Origin: Neptunomonas marina
Lineage (GTDB): Bacteria; Pseudomonadota; Gammaproteobacteria; Pseudomonadales; Balneatricaceae
NCBI RefSeq assembly: GCF_004005935.1
Contig: NZ_SACQ01000001.1
Location: 837,485 to 901,484, forward strand
Direction of reading: 5' to 3'
DNA length: 64,000 nucleotides
Made by a program: the position numbers and the translations under genes. The notes below the pieces were generated by a model. The model was not told the origin of the DNA. It searched no databases and worked only from the letters and a program-made list of their open reading frames with translations. Below, piece by piece: positions 36,301 to 43,628 of this stretch; within the stretch, counting starts at the first letter, position 1, and the number at the start of each line of letters is the position of its first letter.

Positions 36301-37816
36301 GCTTAACTCTGGACGCCACAGTAAAGACTTTTTCTTAACTCTTTGGCAGGCCATCAACGAGAAGGGACACTGGCAAGGAGAGATCTGGAATAAGCGTAAA
36401 AATGGGGATATTTACCCAGAGTGGCTGACGATTAACCGCATTCTCAATGAGGTTGATGATACTGATTACTTTATTGCCGTTTTCTCTGATATCTCCAACT
36501 TGAAAGATTCGCAGCGCAAAGTTGAGTTTTTGGCAACCCACGATGCACTCACAGGGTTGCCGAACCGAAATCTTTTCTCTGATCGTTTGGAAAACGCGAT
36601 AGCCCGCAGCAAGCGTTCCGGCAGCATTCTGGCGGTGCTTTATCTCGATCTAGATAACTTCAAAAGTATCAATGACACCCTCGGTCATGATACCGGTGAT
36701 GAGCTGTTAGTCGAAGTATCTCAGCTGCTGCTGTCAACGGTGCGTGATGTGGATACGGTATCGCGCCTCGGTGGTGATGAGTTTACCGTGATCTTAGGTG
36801 AGTGTGAGCCAGCAGATGCGCGAGACGTAGCCGAACGGATCATTACAGCGCTTGATAACCCAATCCAGCTTGGGAATCGGCGGGTATTTACCTCGACAAG
36901 CATCGGGATTTCGCTTTTTCCAAGTGATGCAACCGACGCGAATGGTCTGCTTAAATCTGCGGACACTGCCATGTATAAAGCGAAAGAGACCGGGCGTAAC
37001 CGCTACTGCTTCTTCCACTCGGAGATGCGCGATGTGTTACTGCGCCAGTCCACACTTGAGAGCTCTTTAAAAGAAGCGATTCGGCATCGCCAGTTCCGTT
37101 TGGTATACCAGCCTAAGTTCTCTGCACTCGATGAGGGCAAAATCGTCGGTGCCGAAGCACTGCTCCGCTGGCATGACCCTAGCGTGGGTGATATCTCACC
37201 CGCTGAGTTTGTGCCTATAGCTGAGCGAGGTTCAGCGATTATTGAGTTGAGCAATGTTGCTTTGGAAATGCTTGCTGAGCAGATCGCGCGTTGGCTGAAC
37301 ACAGGTGTTCATGTACCGAAAATCTCCTTCAACGTCTCGGCCCAATGCCTCAAAATGGAAGGGTACGCGAACGAGCTGACCAGTATGATTGATCAGTATA
37401 TGGTCCCTTATGAGTTATTTAAGTTAGAGCTGACAGAAAGCTCTTTGATGGATAGCTCCAGCATAACGTTCGATAATTTAAACCGTTTAACAGAGAGTGG
37501 GTTTGAGATTTCGATTGATGATTTCGGAACGGGTTACTCATCACTTAGCTACCTTAAACAGTTGCCGCTTAGCGAAATTAAGATAGACAAGAGCTTCGTC
37601 GACGGACTGGGTAGCGATGAAGATGATGAGGCGATCTGCCAAGCTATTTTGTCGATTGCACAAGCATTGGGGCTTAGTGTGGTTGCTGAAGGTGTTGAAA
37701 ATGCAGTACAGCAGGCATGGCTCAAGGAGAAGGGCTGTGATTACTTACAGGGCTACTTGTTAGCGAAACCGCTGGAAAATCATGACTTTGAGAAGCTCCT
37801 CGTGTTGCGAAACTAA
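33350..37816 (+). CDS. CheB-CheR-PAS-GGDEF-EAL signalling protein
   Basis: A 1488-aa cytoplasmic fusion. Domains in order: CheB methylesterase (~12-190; triad Ser20, His47, Asp139 present); CheR methyltransferase (~205-465; CATGEEAYSVA); a long Glu/Asn/Leu-rich coiled coil (~617-700, NEELQ-type repeats); three PAS regions (~705-1050); GGDEF (~1055-1225); and EAL (~1240-1485). The GGDEF motif at 1141-1145 is intact, with the inhibitory I-site RDVD at 1132-1135. The EAL motif (Glu1269) and the later DDFGTG, AEGVE and QGY elements are intact, so it may both make and degrade c-di-GMP. It is soluble and lies 18 bp upstream of a bacteriophytochrome core, implying a joint role. Start ATG 33350 or 33356. 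Confidence 0.94.
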   Translation: MNMEGQLSVSRVPVIAIGASAGGLEAVSELLSYIAPDISYAIVVLQHLSPDHRSMMPELLDRATDLDVVPLKSQTRPEAGCVYVVPAGKNAYVEDDYMMLSDAPPEIAPKPSINAFFSSLARFYSQDAIGVILSGTGTDGTEGLQAIQARGGITITQTLESAKYDGMPKSALDAGVSDYSLSPKEIANKLTALSSEQDQDPEIPTSILEEIVALLQRQGQVDFSGYKLGTLSRRICRRMASTDCEQMDRYLALLKSSSEEVDLLAKDILISVTAFFRDQDAFSSLRKLIIEQSKVLGNDDEYRVWVAGCATGEEAYSVAILILEALRDADKRCQVQVFATDIDEQALLVARQGMYSEASLKTVSQELIDRYFIYRGDGKYEAGKTLRDIIIFARHNLISDPPFLRLNLVTCRNVLIYLDNKTQSRVLQRFNFALNDDGGLFLGRSESIAQAESLFNYVDRRERIFQKTGGGRPGFNKSLKARLGEVSVQRRESPQLLVNAVTDALTATAALCTVDGKVLQTSGKVELFFQFPVGSSDTVLIDVITPVFKSDVMSMLHLLKKSGEPQKSRPMLFADKTWQVLLSYTKVSGENRVLLLIMPHEQVTVAKPDAHVSQYYTDELQVTQEQLQSLIEELATANEEMQSLNEEAQASNEELQATNEELEAANEELQSTNEELVSVNDELSTKTQQLSTLNAEYIHLYDSLDFPVLVFDESLHLVRFNSAATFAFNLRPNALNTSLERIHFPTYLSDVAGLLALALNQCEKQEQLVENNERFYQIVVNPGLDDQGSTKFVVLNLIDVTDIHTTRHELDETETRLQTVMDNTTVLIAMKDLRGRYIYVNEAFMTGYGLTDSDYHMKSDFDLFPDEFAAQLWASDLRAIRTLGRVESELSLLVGEEMRHYSTRHIMLRDHAGQPSILIVESEDVTARKKAEEKLKIAAKVYQQAGEAIVVTDKNAHILSVNEAFTDITGYNEEEALGKRIGSLLNSGRHSKDFFLTLWQAINEKGHWQGEIWNKRKNGDIYPEWLTINRILNEVDDTDYFIAVFSDISNLKDSQRKVEFLATHDALTGLPNRNLFSDRLENAIARSKRSGSILAVLYLDLDNFKSINDTLGHDTGDELLVEVSQLLLSTVRDVDTVSRLGGDEFTVILGECEPADARDVAERIITALDNPIQLGNRRVFTSTSIGISLFPSDATDANGLLKSADTAMYKAKETGRNRYCFFHSEMRDVLLRQSTLESSLKEAIRHRQFRLVYQPKFSALDEGKIVGAEALLRWHDPSVGDISPAEFVPIAERGSAIIELSNVALEMLAEQIARWLNTGVHVPKISFNVSAQCLKMEGYANELTSMIDQYMVPYELFKLELTESSLMDSSSITFDNLNRLTESGFEISIDDFGTGYSSLSYLKQLPLSEIKIDKSFVDGLGSDEDDEAICQAILSIAQALGLSVVAEGVENAVQQAWLKEKGCDYLQGYLLAKPLENHDFEKLLVLRN

Positions 37817-37834
37817 CAAACTAAGGAGTCACGG

Positions 37835-39280
37835 ATGACGGACCGTTTTATCGAATCATGTGAACAGGAGCAGCTGCACTTAAGCGGCCATATTCAGGCG
37901 TTCGGAGCGTTGCTGATGGTGGATCATGAGAGCTGCGTACGCCATGTTAGCGCAAACTTTTCAGCCTTAGCTATCACCGAGCAAACGCCCAAGGTCGGCG
38001 AGCGGGTGTGTGCGCCGATTGACGCGTTGCTGCGTAATTATCAAAGTACCTCGTGCACGTCTATCTTTGGTTTTTCTGGCGTGAATGAAGCTTTCTCTGT
38101 TTGGGTGACACCGCAACCGACGGGGACTTTGCTGGAGTTCGCGAAGGCCGCTGAAGGGAGTGTTGTAACTATCACGGAGCCTGAGTTTCCAGCCTTTCGT
38201 GATGAAGATGAGCGTAACTTCTATCGACACCAGCTACTCGAATGGGTAGCGCATGTTACTGGTCATCAACGCGTCATGTACTATCAGTTTCTTGAGGAGG
38301 GCGACGGTCAAGTAGTCGATGAATACGTCGCGTCAGATGTGCAGGGGTCCTATTTGGATCTGCATTTTCCTGCCAGTGATATTCCCAAAGTGGCTCGGCG
38401 TATTTATGAGAAGACACCGTGGCGCCAAATTGCTGATGCAACGTCCGAAGCTGTTCCCATAAAGGGGGAAAGCCATCTTGATCTCACACTGAGTTGCTTA
38501 CGAAGTGTTTCGCCCTATCATCTTCAATATATGAGCAACATGGGGGTCGAGTCATCGGTCTCTTTTTCAATAGTAAGCCAGAATAACCTGACAGCCTTGC
38601 TCTCTTGTCAGTCTATGACGCCTCGCACTTTATCGTTAGAGCTTTTGAATTACATATCGAGTATCGTCGACACGTTTTCTTTACGCGAACGCGGTTGGGA
38701 GTCTCAGGCGCGGTTTGCCTTTTTAGACACACTCAATCTTGGCTCCGCAGCGCTTAAAAGTTTATTGGGGCAACCTCAACTCAATGATGGACTTTGGTCT
38801 GAGATCATCAACGTTCTCATGCAGCAGTTTGAAGCCGATGGTGTGGTTATCTGTACAGATGAGATGCTGTACAGCCACGGTATTAGCTTTGAGAGCGATA
38901 TTCTCCAATTAGTGGACGGCTGGTTTGTCGAGCAGGAGGAGAGTATTTTCGCTACAGACTCACTGCTCCGCTTGACGGATGAGCCGTTACTATCGCAAGT
39001 CGCTGGGTTTTGTGCGTTTAAAGTGAGGCTAGGGCAGGTGAACCACTTACGCGTTTATTGCTGTCGTCAGGAGTTTATCCATCATGTGAGTTGGGGTGGA
39101 AACCCAAACAAACCTAAAGAAACGGCAGGTGCAGGGGTTCCGACATCCCCGCGCTCCTCCTTTGCTCGTTGGGTTGAGAAGCGCCTAGGTCACTCGCGCC
39201 CTTGGTCCTCATTGGTAGCTCTTAGACTACACCACTATCGTAAACTGTTTGAAGAAAGCCGTTTTATAAGGAGTCTGTAA
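37835..39280 (+). CDS. bphP: Bacteriophytochrome photosensory core without output domain
   Basis: A 481-aa PAS-GAF-PHY red/far-red photoreceptor core. Cys9, in the motif ESCEQEQLHLSGHIQAFGAL, is the expected biliverdin attachment site. The GAF domain has PASDIP (179-184, with Asp182) and the SPYHLQYMSNMGVES His229. The usual CHH motif is C258-Q259-S260, so a conserved chromophore-pocket His is replaced. The PHY tongue keeps WGGNP (420-424) and PRSSF (439-443). The protein stops at the linker helix (HHYRKLFEESRFIRSL) with no histidine kinase or GGDEF/EAL domain. AAGGAG precedes the ATG. It lies between the CheB-CheR-GGDEF-EAL gene and a heme oxygenase gene, so signalling must occur in trans. 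Confidence 0.93.
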   Translation: MTDRFIESCEQEQLHLSGHIQAFGALLMVDHESCVRHVSANFSALAITEQTPKVGERVCAPIDALLRNYQSTSCTSIFGFSGVNEAFSVWVTPQPTGTLLEFAKAAEGSVVTITEPEFPAFRDEDERNFYRHQLLEWVAHVTGHQRVMYYQFLEEGDGQVVDEYVASDVQGSYLDLHFPASDIPKVARRIYEKTPWRQIADATSEAVPIKGESHLDLTLSCLRSVSPYHLQYMSNMGVESSVSFSIVSQNNLTALLSCQSMTPRTLSLELLNYISSIVDTFSLRERGWESQARFAFLDTLNLGSAALKSLLGQPQLNDGLWSEIINVLMQQFEADGVVICTDEMLYSHGISFESDILQLVDGWFVEQEESIFATDSLLRLTDEPLLSQVAGFCAFKVRLGQVNHLRVYCCRQEFIHHVSWGGNPNKPKETAGAGVPTSPRSSFARWVEKRLGHSRPWSSLVALRLHHYRKLFEESRFIRSL

Positions 39281-39846
39281 TGCCGGCTGACTTAGATGTG
39301 CGCCGCATACTACGCAAAACTGTAGCGTCTCACCACCGCGAGTTGGACTCTCAGCCTTGTTTTTGCGTGCTCAGAGGCGAGCTTGATCTCACCCGTGAGC
39401 GTTATGTGACTGCATTAATGGCGTTGTATGCTCCTCATTTGGCAGTAGAGTCAGAAGTCCTCCGAGGTATTCAAGAATATGGGGTTGACTATCACTTCGA
39501 GCCCCGTGCCGCAGCATTGTCAGACGATTTAATGGCTTTAGGTTATGCGCCGGAGGTACACGAAAGCCTAACAATCGTTGATAGCTTAGCCGCGCTTCTA
39601 GGCGCCCTGTATGTATTAGAGGGCGGCAAGCGAGGAAGTATTCATATTGAGCGACAAATCATCCAAAACGGGTCACGGCTACCTACATCATTTTTCTCTG
39701 CAGGGCATCAGCTAACGTCACTAGAGCCCTTTTGGGCACTCCTTGAAGCGCAGGAGCCATCCACTAGCTTTACCCAAAAAGTTGCAGCAGCAGCGTGCCA
39801 AACCTTTGATATATTTATTGATTCAGCTAAACGTTGCAGCCAATGA
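39280..39846 (+). CDS. bphO: Biliverdin-producing heme oxygenase
   Basis: A 188-aa heme oxygenase of the bacteriophytochrome-associated type, cleaving heme to biliverdin IX-alpha, CO and iron. The proximal-His region is LRKTVASHHRELD (His18/His19). The distal helix with LYVLEGGKRGSIHIERQI corresponds to the family LYVLEGS-x-LGG segment, although its glycine pattern is unusual. The ATG overlaps the bphP stop by one base (TAATG), giving tight coupling of chromophore supply to apoprotein. The order bphP-bphO is the reverse of the more usual one. Confidence 0.9.
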   Translation: MPADLDVRRILRKTVASHHRELDSQPCFCVLRGELDLTRERYVTALMALYAPHLAVESEVLRGIQEYGVDYHFEPRAAALSDDLMALGYAPEVHESLTIVDSLAALLGALYVLEGGKRGSIHIERQIIQNGSRLPTSFFSAGHQLTSLEPFWALLEAQEPSTSFTQKVAAAACQTFDIFIDSAKRCSQ

Positions 39847-39923
39847 TATGATTCTGGCCTTTAGTTGCCTACTTGCAGAGGATGTGTGTCTGGCGAGAGG
39901 GGCGAAATTGTCAGTCGAGGAGT

Positions 39924-40415
39924 ATGTCAGTGTCACAGCTTGAGATTCGTACCGCTACGAAAGCGGATACAGCCACTATTTATCGTTTTGTCATGGACCT
40001 AGCGATTTATGAGAAAGCGGAGCAGGAGGTTGTGGCTAGTGCCGCAGATATAGAGGCGTCGTTGTTTGGCGAAGAGAGTACGACCCAAGCGCTAATCTGT
40101 GAGCAAGACGGTGTTGCCATCGGTTTTGCCGTCTACTTTTTTAACTATTCGACTTGGTTGGGTAAGCATGGGATTTACTTAGAAGACCTATATGTCTCTC
40201 CTGCTTACCGTGGTGTAGGGGCAGGGCAAGCTCTTCTGCAGCATTTAGCGCGTATTGCAGTTAGTAAGGGCTGTGGCCGTTTTGAATGGAGTGTTTTGGA
40301 TTGGAACACACCCGCCATCGACTTCTATGAGCATTTAGGTGCAGTGGCCCAAAAAGAATGGATTGGCTACCGCCTCGAAGGGGAAGCGCTGCAGCGACTC
40401 GCACAACAACGTTGA
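39924..40415 (+). CDS. GNAT family N-acetyltransferase
   Basis: A 163-aa acetyltransferase resembling diamine N-acetyltransferases (SSAT-like). It has IRTATKADTATIYRFVMDLAIYEKAEQEVVAS, IYLEDLYVSPAYRGVGAGQALLQHLARIA, and WSVLDWNTPAIDFYEHLGAV. The YEK.../EDLYV...RG.G.G pattern is typical of the SSAT/YhbS-like group acting on polyamines or thialysine. The ATG at 39924 follows GAGGAGT. The 77-bp gap after bphO contains no visible terminator, so read-through is possible. Confidence 0.88.
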   Translation: MSVSQLEIRTATKADTATIYRFVMDLAIYEKAEQEVVASAADIEASLFGEESTTQALICEQDGVAIGFAVYFFNYSTWLGKHGIYLEDLYVSPAYRGVGAGQALLQHLARIAVSKGCGRFEWSVLDWNTPAIDFYEHLGAVAQKEWIGYRLEGEALQRLAQQR

Positions 40416-40479
40416 ACAAGGCCTCTGAAATTGCTACCCGGTGCCAGCGATCATTCCGGGAGATAAATCGAGCGAGATT

Positions 40480-40968
40480 ATGAAAAAATACTTTGAAAAC
40501 TTAGCACGTGCGTTGCTCAATCAACCCTATGGAGAGCTTTCATCAGGCGAACAGAAAGTGATTGAAAGTATCGCTGAGCACCGCGCAGTATCGGAAAACG
40601 TCAATCAAACTTTTTCGGAGAGCTTAACCTTTGGGCAAGTGCTGGCTGATAAGATCGCTGCCTTTGGAGGATCATGGTCATTTATCGCTCTGTTCTTTAG
40701 CTTTATCATCGGTTGGATGGTCGTTAATACCGTTTGGCTGATTGGCGACACCGCGTTTGACCCTTACCCCTTTATACTGTTAAACCTCGGTTTATCGAGT
40801 CTTGCTGCGTTTCAAGCGCCGATTATTATGATGTCGCAGAACCGCCAAGCAGCAAAGGATCGTTTGGAACAAAAGGCGACCTACGAAATCAACTTAAAGC
40901 TAGAGCTTGAGTTGATGCGTCTGCATGAAAAAGTTGATGTTTTGCAAAAAGAGATCAGCAACCGTTAA
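40480..40968 (+). CDS. DUF1003 family membrane protein
   Basis: A 162-aa inner-membrane protein of the DUF1003 family (function unknown). A soluble N-terminal part precedes two hydrophobic helices (SFIALFFSFIIGWMVVNTVWL; FILLNLGLSSLAAFQAPIIMMSQNRQ, the family signature). A charged C-terminal coiled coil (LELELMRLHEKVDVLQKEI) follows. The ATG at 40480 was chosen, although a GTG at 40441 would add 13 residues. The neighbours at 41021-42025 are also membrane-associated unknowns. Confidence 0.86.
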   Translation: MKKYFENLARALLNQPYGELSSGEQKVIESIAEHRAVSENVNQTFSESLTFGQVLADKIAAFGGSWSFIALFFSFIIGWMVVNTVWLIGDTAFDPYPFILLNLGLSSLAAFQAPIIMMSQNRQAAKDRLEQKATYEINLKLELELMRLHEKVDVLQKEISNR

Positions 40969-41020
40969 AGAAAGCCCGCGTATGATCTAAACATTTTATT
41001 GTCGATGCATAGGCTAGACC

Positions 41021-41593
41021 GTGTTTAGAGCTTATATTTGGAGTTTATCATTGTTGACTGCGATGGCCGCAGGCGCGTGGTATTTCTATAAGCCGATTAG
41101 GCTGTTTGCACCATCGTTTAACGATGTTGTCTGTGTCAACCACTATATTTGTGCTGAAAATCCGGCGTCGATCAAAGTTGCAGCCCAGCTCTACGCAGAG
41201 GCCGCCGAGGTACTGCAAGAGAGTATTGCCAAGTTCGATACGCCACCGAAAGTCATTTTTTGTGAGACCTCTGCATGTGTAAAGCGCTTTGGCTTCAATG
41301 ACGATGATAACGCCCGTACGGTGGGCTCGATTGCAATTCTAGTGGGCCCCAAAGGGTGGCAGACCGAAGAGCTGGTCCACATGATGGTTCACTACAGTGT
41401 GAACTCTCGGTTTGGTGAGTGGCATGGTAGCAAAGTACCGCTTTGGTTCGCTGAGGGCTTGGCATATCGGCTAACGAAGACCGGTGGCGGTGACGTCAGT
41501 ATGGTAGCTTTGAAAAACTACCAAATACAGTTCGAGCGTTGGTACCAAAGTGTGGAGCCTGAAACGTTCTGGGAGTCAGCACGAGCGCTATAA
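41021..41593 (+). CDS. Exported hypothetical protein, degenerate gluzincin-like
   Basis: A 190-aa protein with an N-terminal membrane anchor (SLSLLTAMAAGAWYFY). The C-terminal half contains ELVHMMVHYSVN...VPLWFAEGLAYRL, which looks like the HExxH...WFxEGLA arrangement of gluzincin peptidases (peptidase MA-like). Here the catalytic Glu position is Met (HMMVH). It may therefore be a non-catalytic relative. This fold assignment is inference, and the protein is otherwise unrecognised. Start GTG 41021, with AGG 7 bases upstream. Confidence 0.65.
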   Translation: MFRAYIWSLSLLTAMAAGAWYFYKPIRLFAPSFNDVVCVNHYICAENPASIKVAAQLYAEAAEVLQESIAKFDTPPKVIFCETSACVKRFGFNDDDNARTVGSIAILVGPKGWQTEELVHMMVHYSVNSRFGEWHGSKVPLWFAEGLAYRLTKTGGGDVSMVALKNYQIQFERWYQSVEPETFWESARAL

Positions 41594-41617
41594 AAAGGTT
41601 AATAAAAAGGAGCTTTC

Positions 41618-42025
41618 GTGGTTACGCGTTTGAGTTTTAACTTGGAGGATGCAAGTCAAATAGCGGTAGGAGCGTTCGCGCTTGCTGTGCCTATTGGGTA
41701 TACCGAGGAAGCGTGGCGGCTTGGTGAGACGCTGCCGCTGGCGAACCTGATTTTCCTTTTTGTCCTTTCTCTTTTCTTCTTGGCTCTATACACCTATCAC
41801 AGTGTTTTCGGCGATAACATTCGTGCCCGCAGGATCGTTTTTGTTGCGCGAATAATAATCGCGTACACGCTTACGGCGCTGGTGGTGGCGTTAGTCCTCT
41901 TGTCGTTAAATAAGCTTCCGCTACTTGAAGATCCTTGGCTATCGCTAAGGCGAATTATTGTTATCACAATGCCCGCGTCAATGGGTGCAATCGTTGTTGA
42001 TAGCTTTGATAAAGAGGAGCTGTAG
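41618..42025 (+). CDS. Integral membrane protein, DUF2391-like
   Basis: A 135-aa protein with four hydrophobic segments, beginning FNLEDASQIAVGAFALAVPIGYTEEAWRLGETL and resembling the DUF2391/TIGR02587 membrane family. Function is unknown. The GTG start at 41618 is supported by AAAAGGAG at 41606-41612. Its last 48 bases overlap the glycerophosphodiesterase gene on the other strand. Confidence 0.7.
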   Translation: MVTRLSFNLEDASQIAVGAFALAVPIGYTEEAWRLGETLPLANLIFLFVLSLFFLALYTYHSVFGDNIRARRIVFVARIIIAYTLTALVVALVLLSLNKLPLLEDPWLSLRRIIVITMPASMGAIVVDSFDKEEL

Positions 42026-42748
42026 CGGCACCGATAAAAAGTCTTGTGGCCGATCGGACATGACGCCATCAATACCCCATTGCCATAAACTAGTAACGGC
42101 GGCAGGGCTGTTAGCCGTCCAACAATACAATTGATACCCCGCATTTTTAACGGCCCGCACTTGTTGGTAATTCAGGCTTTGCCAGTCGCAGTGGATACTG
42201 AAAGCGCCGATCTCTTTTGCCAGAATCTCCCAGTCGCTTGGCAAGGTATCAAATATCAGCCCTCGGGCCAGATGGGGTGCATATTGCTTGCACTCAGCCA
42301 GTGTTTCGAAATCGAAGCTCGATAGAATTAATTGCTCAGAGGGAAAGGCTGCTCTTTGTAGCGTATCAATAGCAGTAACCGCCATGTCGCGAGCTGAAAA
42401 GCCGTGGCGCTTCATCTCTAAGTTCAAGCCAGTACCTTGTTGTTTCAGTAACAGGGCAACCTCTGCAAGTGTGGGTGGTGACTCAGGTGGTAGCTCTGGA
42501 AAGCGCGCAGCGGCGTTAATCTGTTTTAAGTCATCTCGGCCAAAATCGCGCAGGGCCCCAGATATATTGCAGCAACGATCAAAGCTATCATCGTGATGGA
42601 CGATAGGCGTGTGATCGCCCAGCAATGTGACGTCGAGTTCAACCCACGTTATGCCTAGCTCGTGTAGCTTACGAAAGCCTGACAGGGTATTTTCAGGCGC
42701 TAAACTGGGTACGCCGCGGTGGCCCATTATGCTCGCTGGAGTGATCAC
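41978..42748 (-). CDS. Glycerophosphodiester phosphodiesterase
   Basis: A GDPD (UgpQ-type) TIM-barrel enzyme of about 256 aa that hydrolyses glycerophosphodiesters to glycerol-3-phosphate and an alcohol. It contains IMGHRGVPSLAPENTLSGF, WVELDVTLLGDHTPIVHHDD, LNLEMKRHG and a terminal YCWTANSPAAVTSLWQWGIDGVMSDRP, so the catalytic His/Glu/Asp set is present. The GTG at 42746-42748 has an AGGAG about 9 bases upstream. The reading is open to an ATG at 42835 but that start has no ribosome-binding site. It has no signal peptide, so it is probably cytosolic. Confidence 0.9.
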   Translation of the reverse strand: MITPASIMGHRGVPSLAPENTLSGFRKLHELGITWVELDVTLLGDHTPIVHHDDSFDRCCNISGALRDFGRDDLKQINAAARFPELPPESPPTLAEVALLLKQQGTGLNLEMKRHGFSARDMAVTAIDTLQRAAFPSEQLILSSFDFETLAECKQYAPHLARGLIFDTLPSDWEILAKEIGAFSIHCDWQSLNYQQVRAVKNAGYQLYCWTANSPAAVTSLWQWGIDGVMSDRPQDFLSVPLQLLFIKAINNDCTH

Positions 42749-42856
42749 AGCCCTTTGCTCCTGACCTGTTACTAGAAATAAACCCCGTTGTGCTTGAATG
42801 CTAGCTTGTGACGTAAACGACAACCCAGCATTCAAGGTAGTGCACTAATCGGTGGG

Positions 42857-43525
42857 CTAGGCTTCGTTATTGATCTCTTCAATAAGTGACGAATAAAGCG
42901 TCTCGAAATCTTGGAACTCGGTGCCATCCTGGCGGCAACAGCGAACCTGACCGTTCTTAATGTTGTAGATCCAGCCGTGTATCTCAACTTTATTAGTCGC
43001 TAGTTTTGCCGCAACAATTGGGTGAGTGCGGATATGCTGCACCTGCTGCAGAACATTTTCTTCGATCGCTTCATTCAGGTGCTCGTGGCCGATAGATTGG
43101 CCAGAGGCAATATCATGGCGCTCACGGACGATCTCCATTGCAGAGCGAGTATGGCTTAGCCACTCTTTGACGTGGGGAAGCCCCTCGACCGCAGACATAT
43201 CAAGTGCGCCTTTAATTGCGCCGCAGTCAGTATGTCCGCAGATAATAATATGTTTAATGCCCAGAACAGCAACCGCGTACTCAATAGAAGCGGTCATGCC
43301 TCCTGTTTCGTTGGAATGAGGCGGGATGATATTACCGGCATTACGGCAGATGAAAAGATCGCCCGGCTCTGTACCGGTGACTAGGTTTGGATCGATACGT
43401 GAGTCCGAGCAGGTGATGAACAGTGTATCTGGGCTTTGCCCATCGGCAAGCGTACCGAAAAGGTCTTTATTCTTTGGGTAAACGTTTTGGCGAAACTCAA
43501 GTACACCTTTGACAATCTTCTTCAT
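42857..43525 (-). CDS. can: Beta-class carbonic anhydrase
   Basis: A 222-aa beta-carbonic anhydrase interconverting CO2 and bicarbonate. The zinc ligands are visible as Cys39 (ITCSDSRID, with Asp41/Arg43), His98 and Cys101 (ICGHTDCGAIKGAL). The RNAGNIIPP segment and the C-terminal WIYNIKNGQVRCCRQDG are typical. It is not part of an inorganic-carbon transport operon here, so a housekeeping role supplying bicarbonate is likely. Confidence 0.95.
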   Translation of the reverse strand: MKKIVKGVLEFRQNVYPKNKDLFGTLADGQSPDTLFITCSDSRIDPNLVTGTEPGDLFICRNAGNIIPPHSNETGGMTASIEYAVAVLGIKHIIICGHTDCGAIKGALDMSAVEGLPHVKEWLSHTRSAMEIVRERHDIASGQSIGHEHLNEAIEENVLQQVQHIRTHPIVAAKLATNKVEIHGWIYNIKNGQVRCCRQDGTEFQDFETLYSSLIEEINNEA

Positions 43526-43628
43526 TCAGGACATCCAACACAACATCAGTAAAGCAAGTTTAAGTTGGGGGCCAAGTATATAGTAGGTCGCAACAACTTG
43601 CCTTGTTAAGTTAGGTATATCTACCTAT

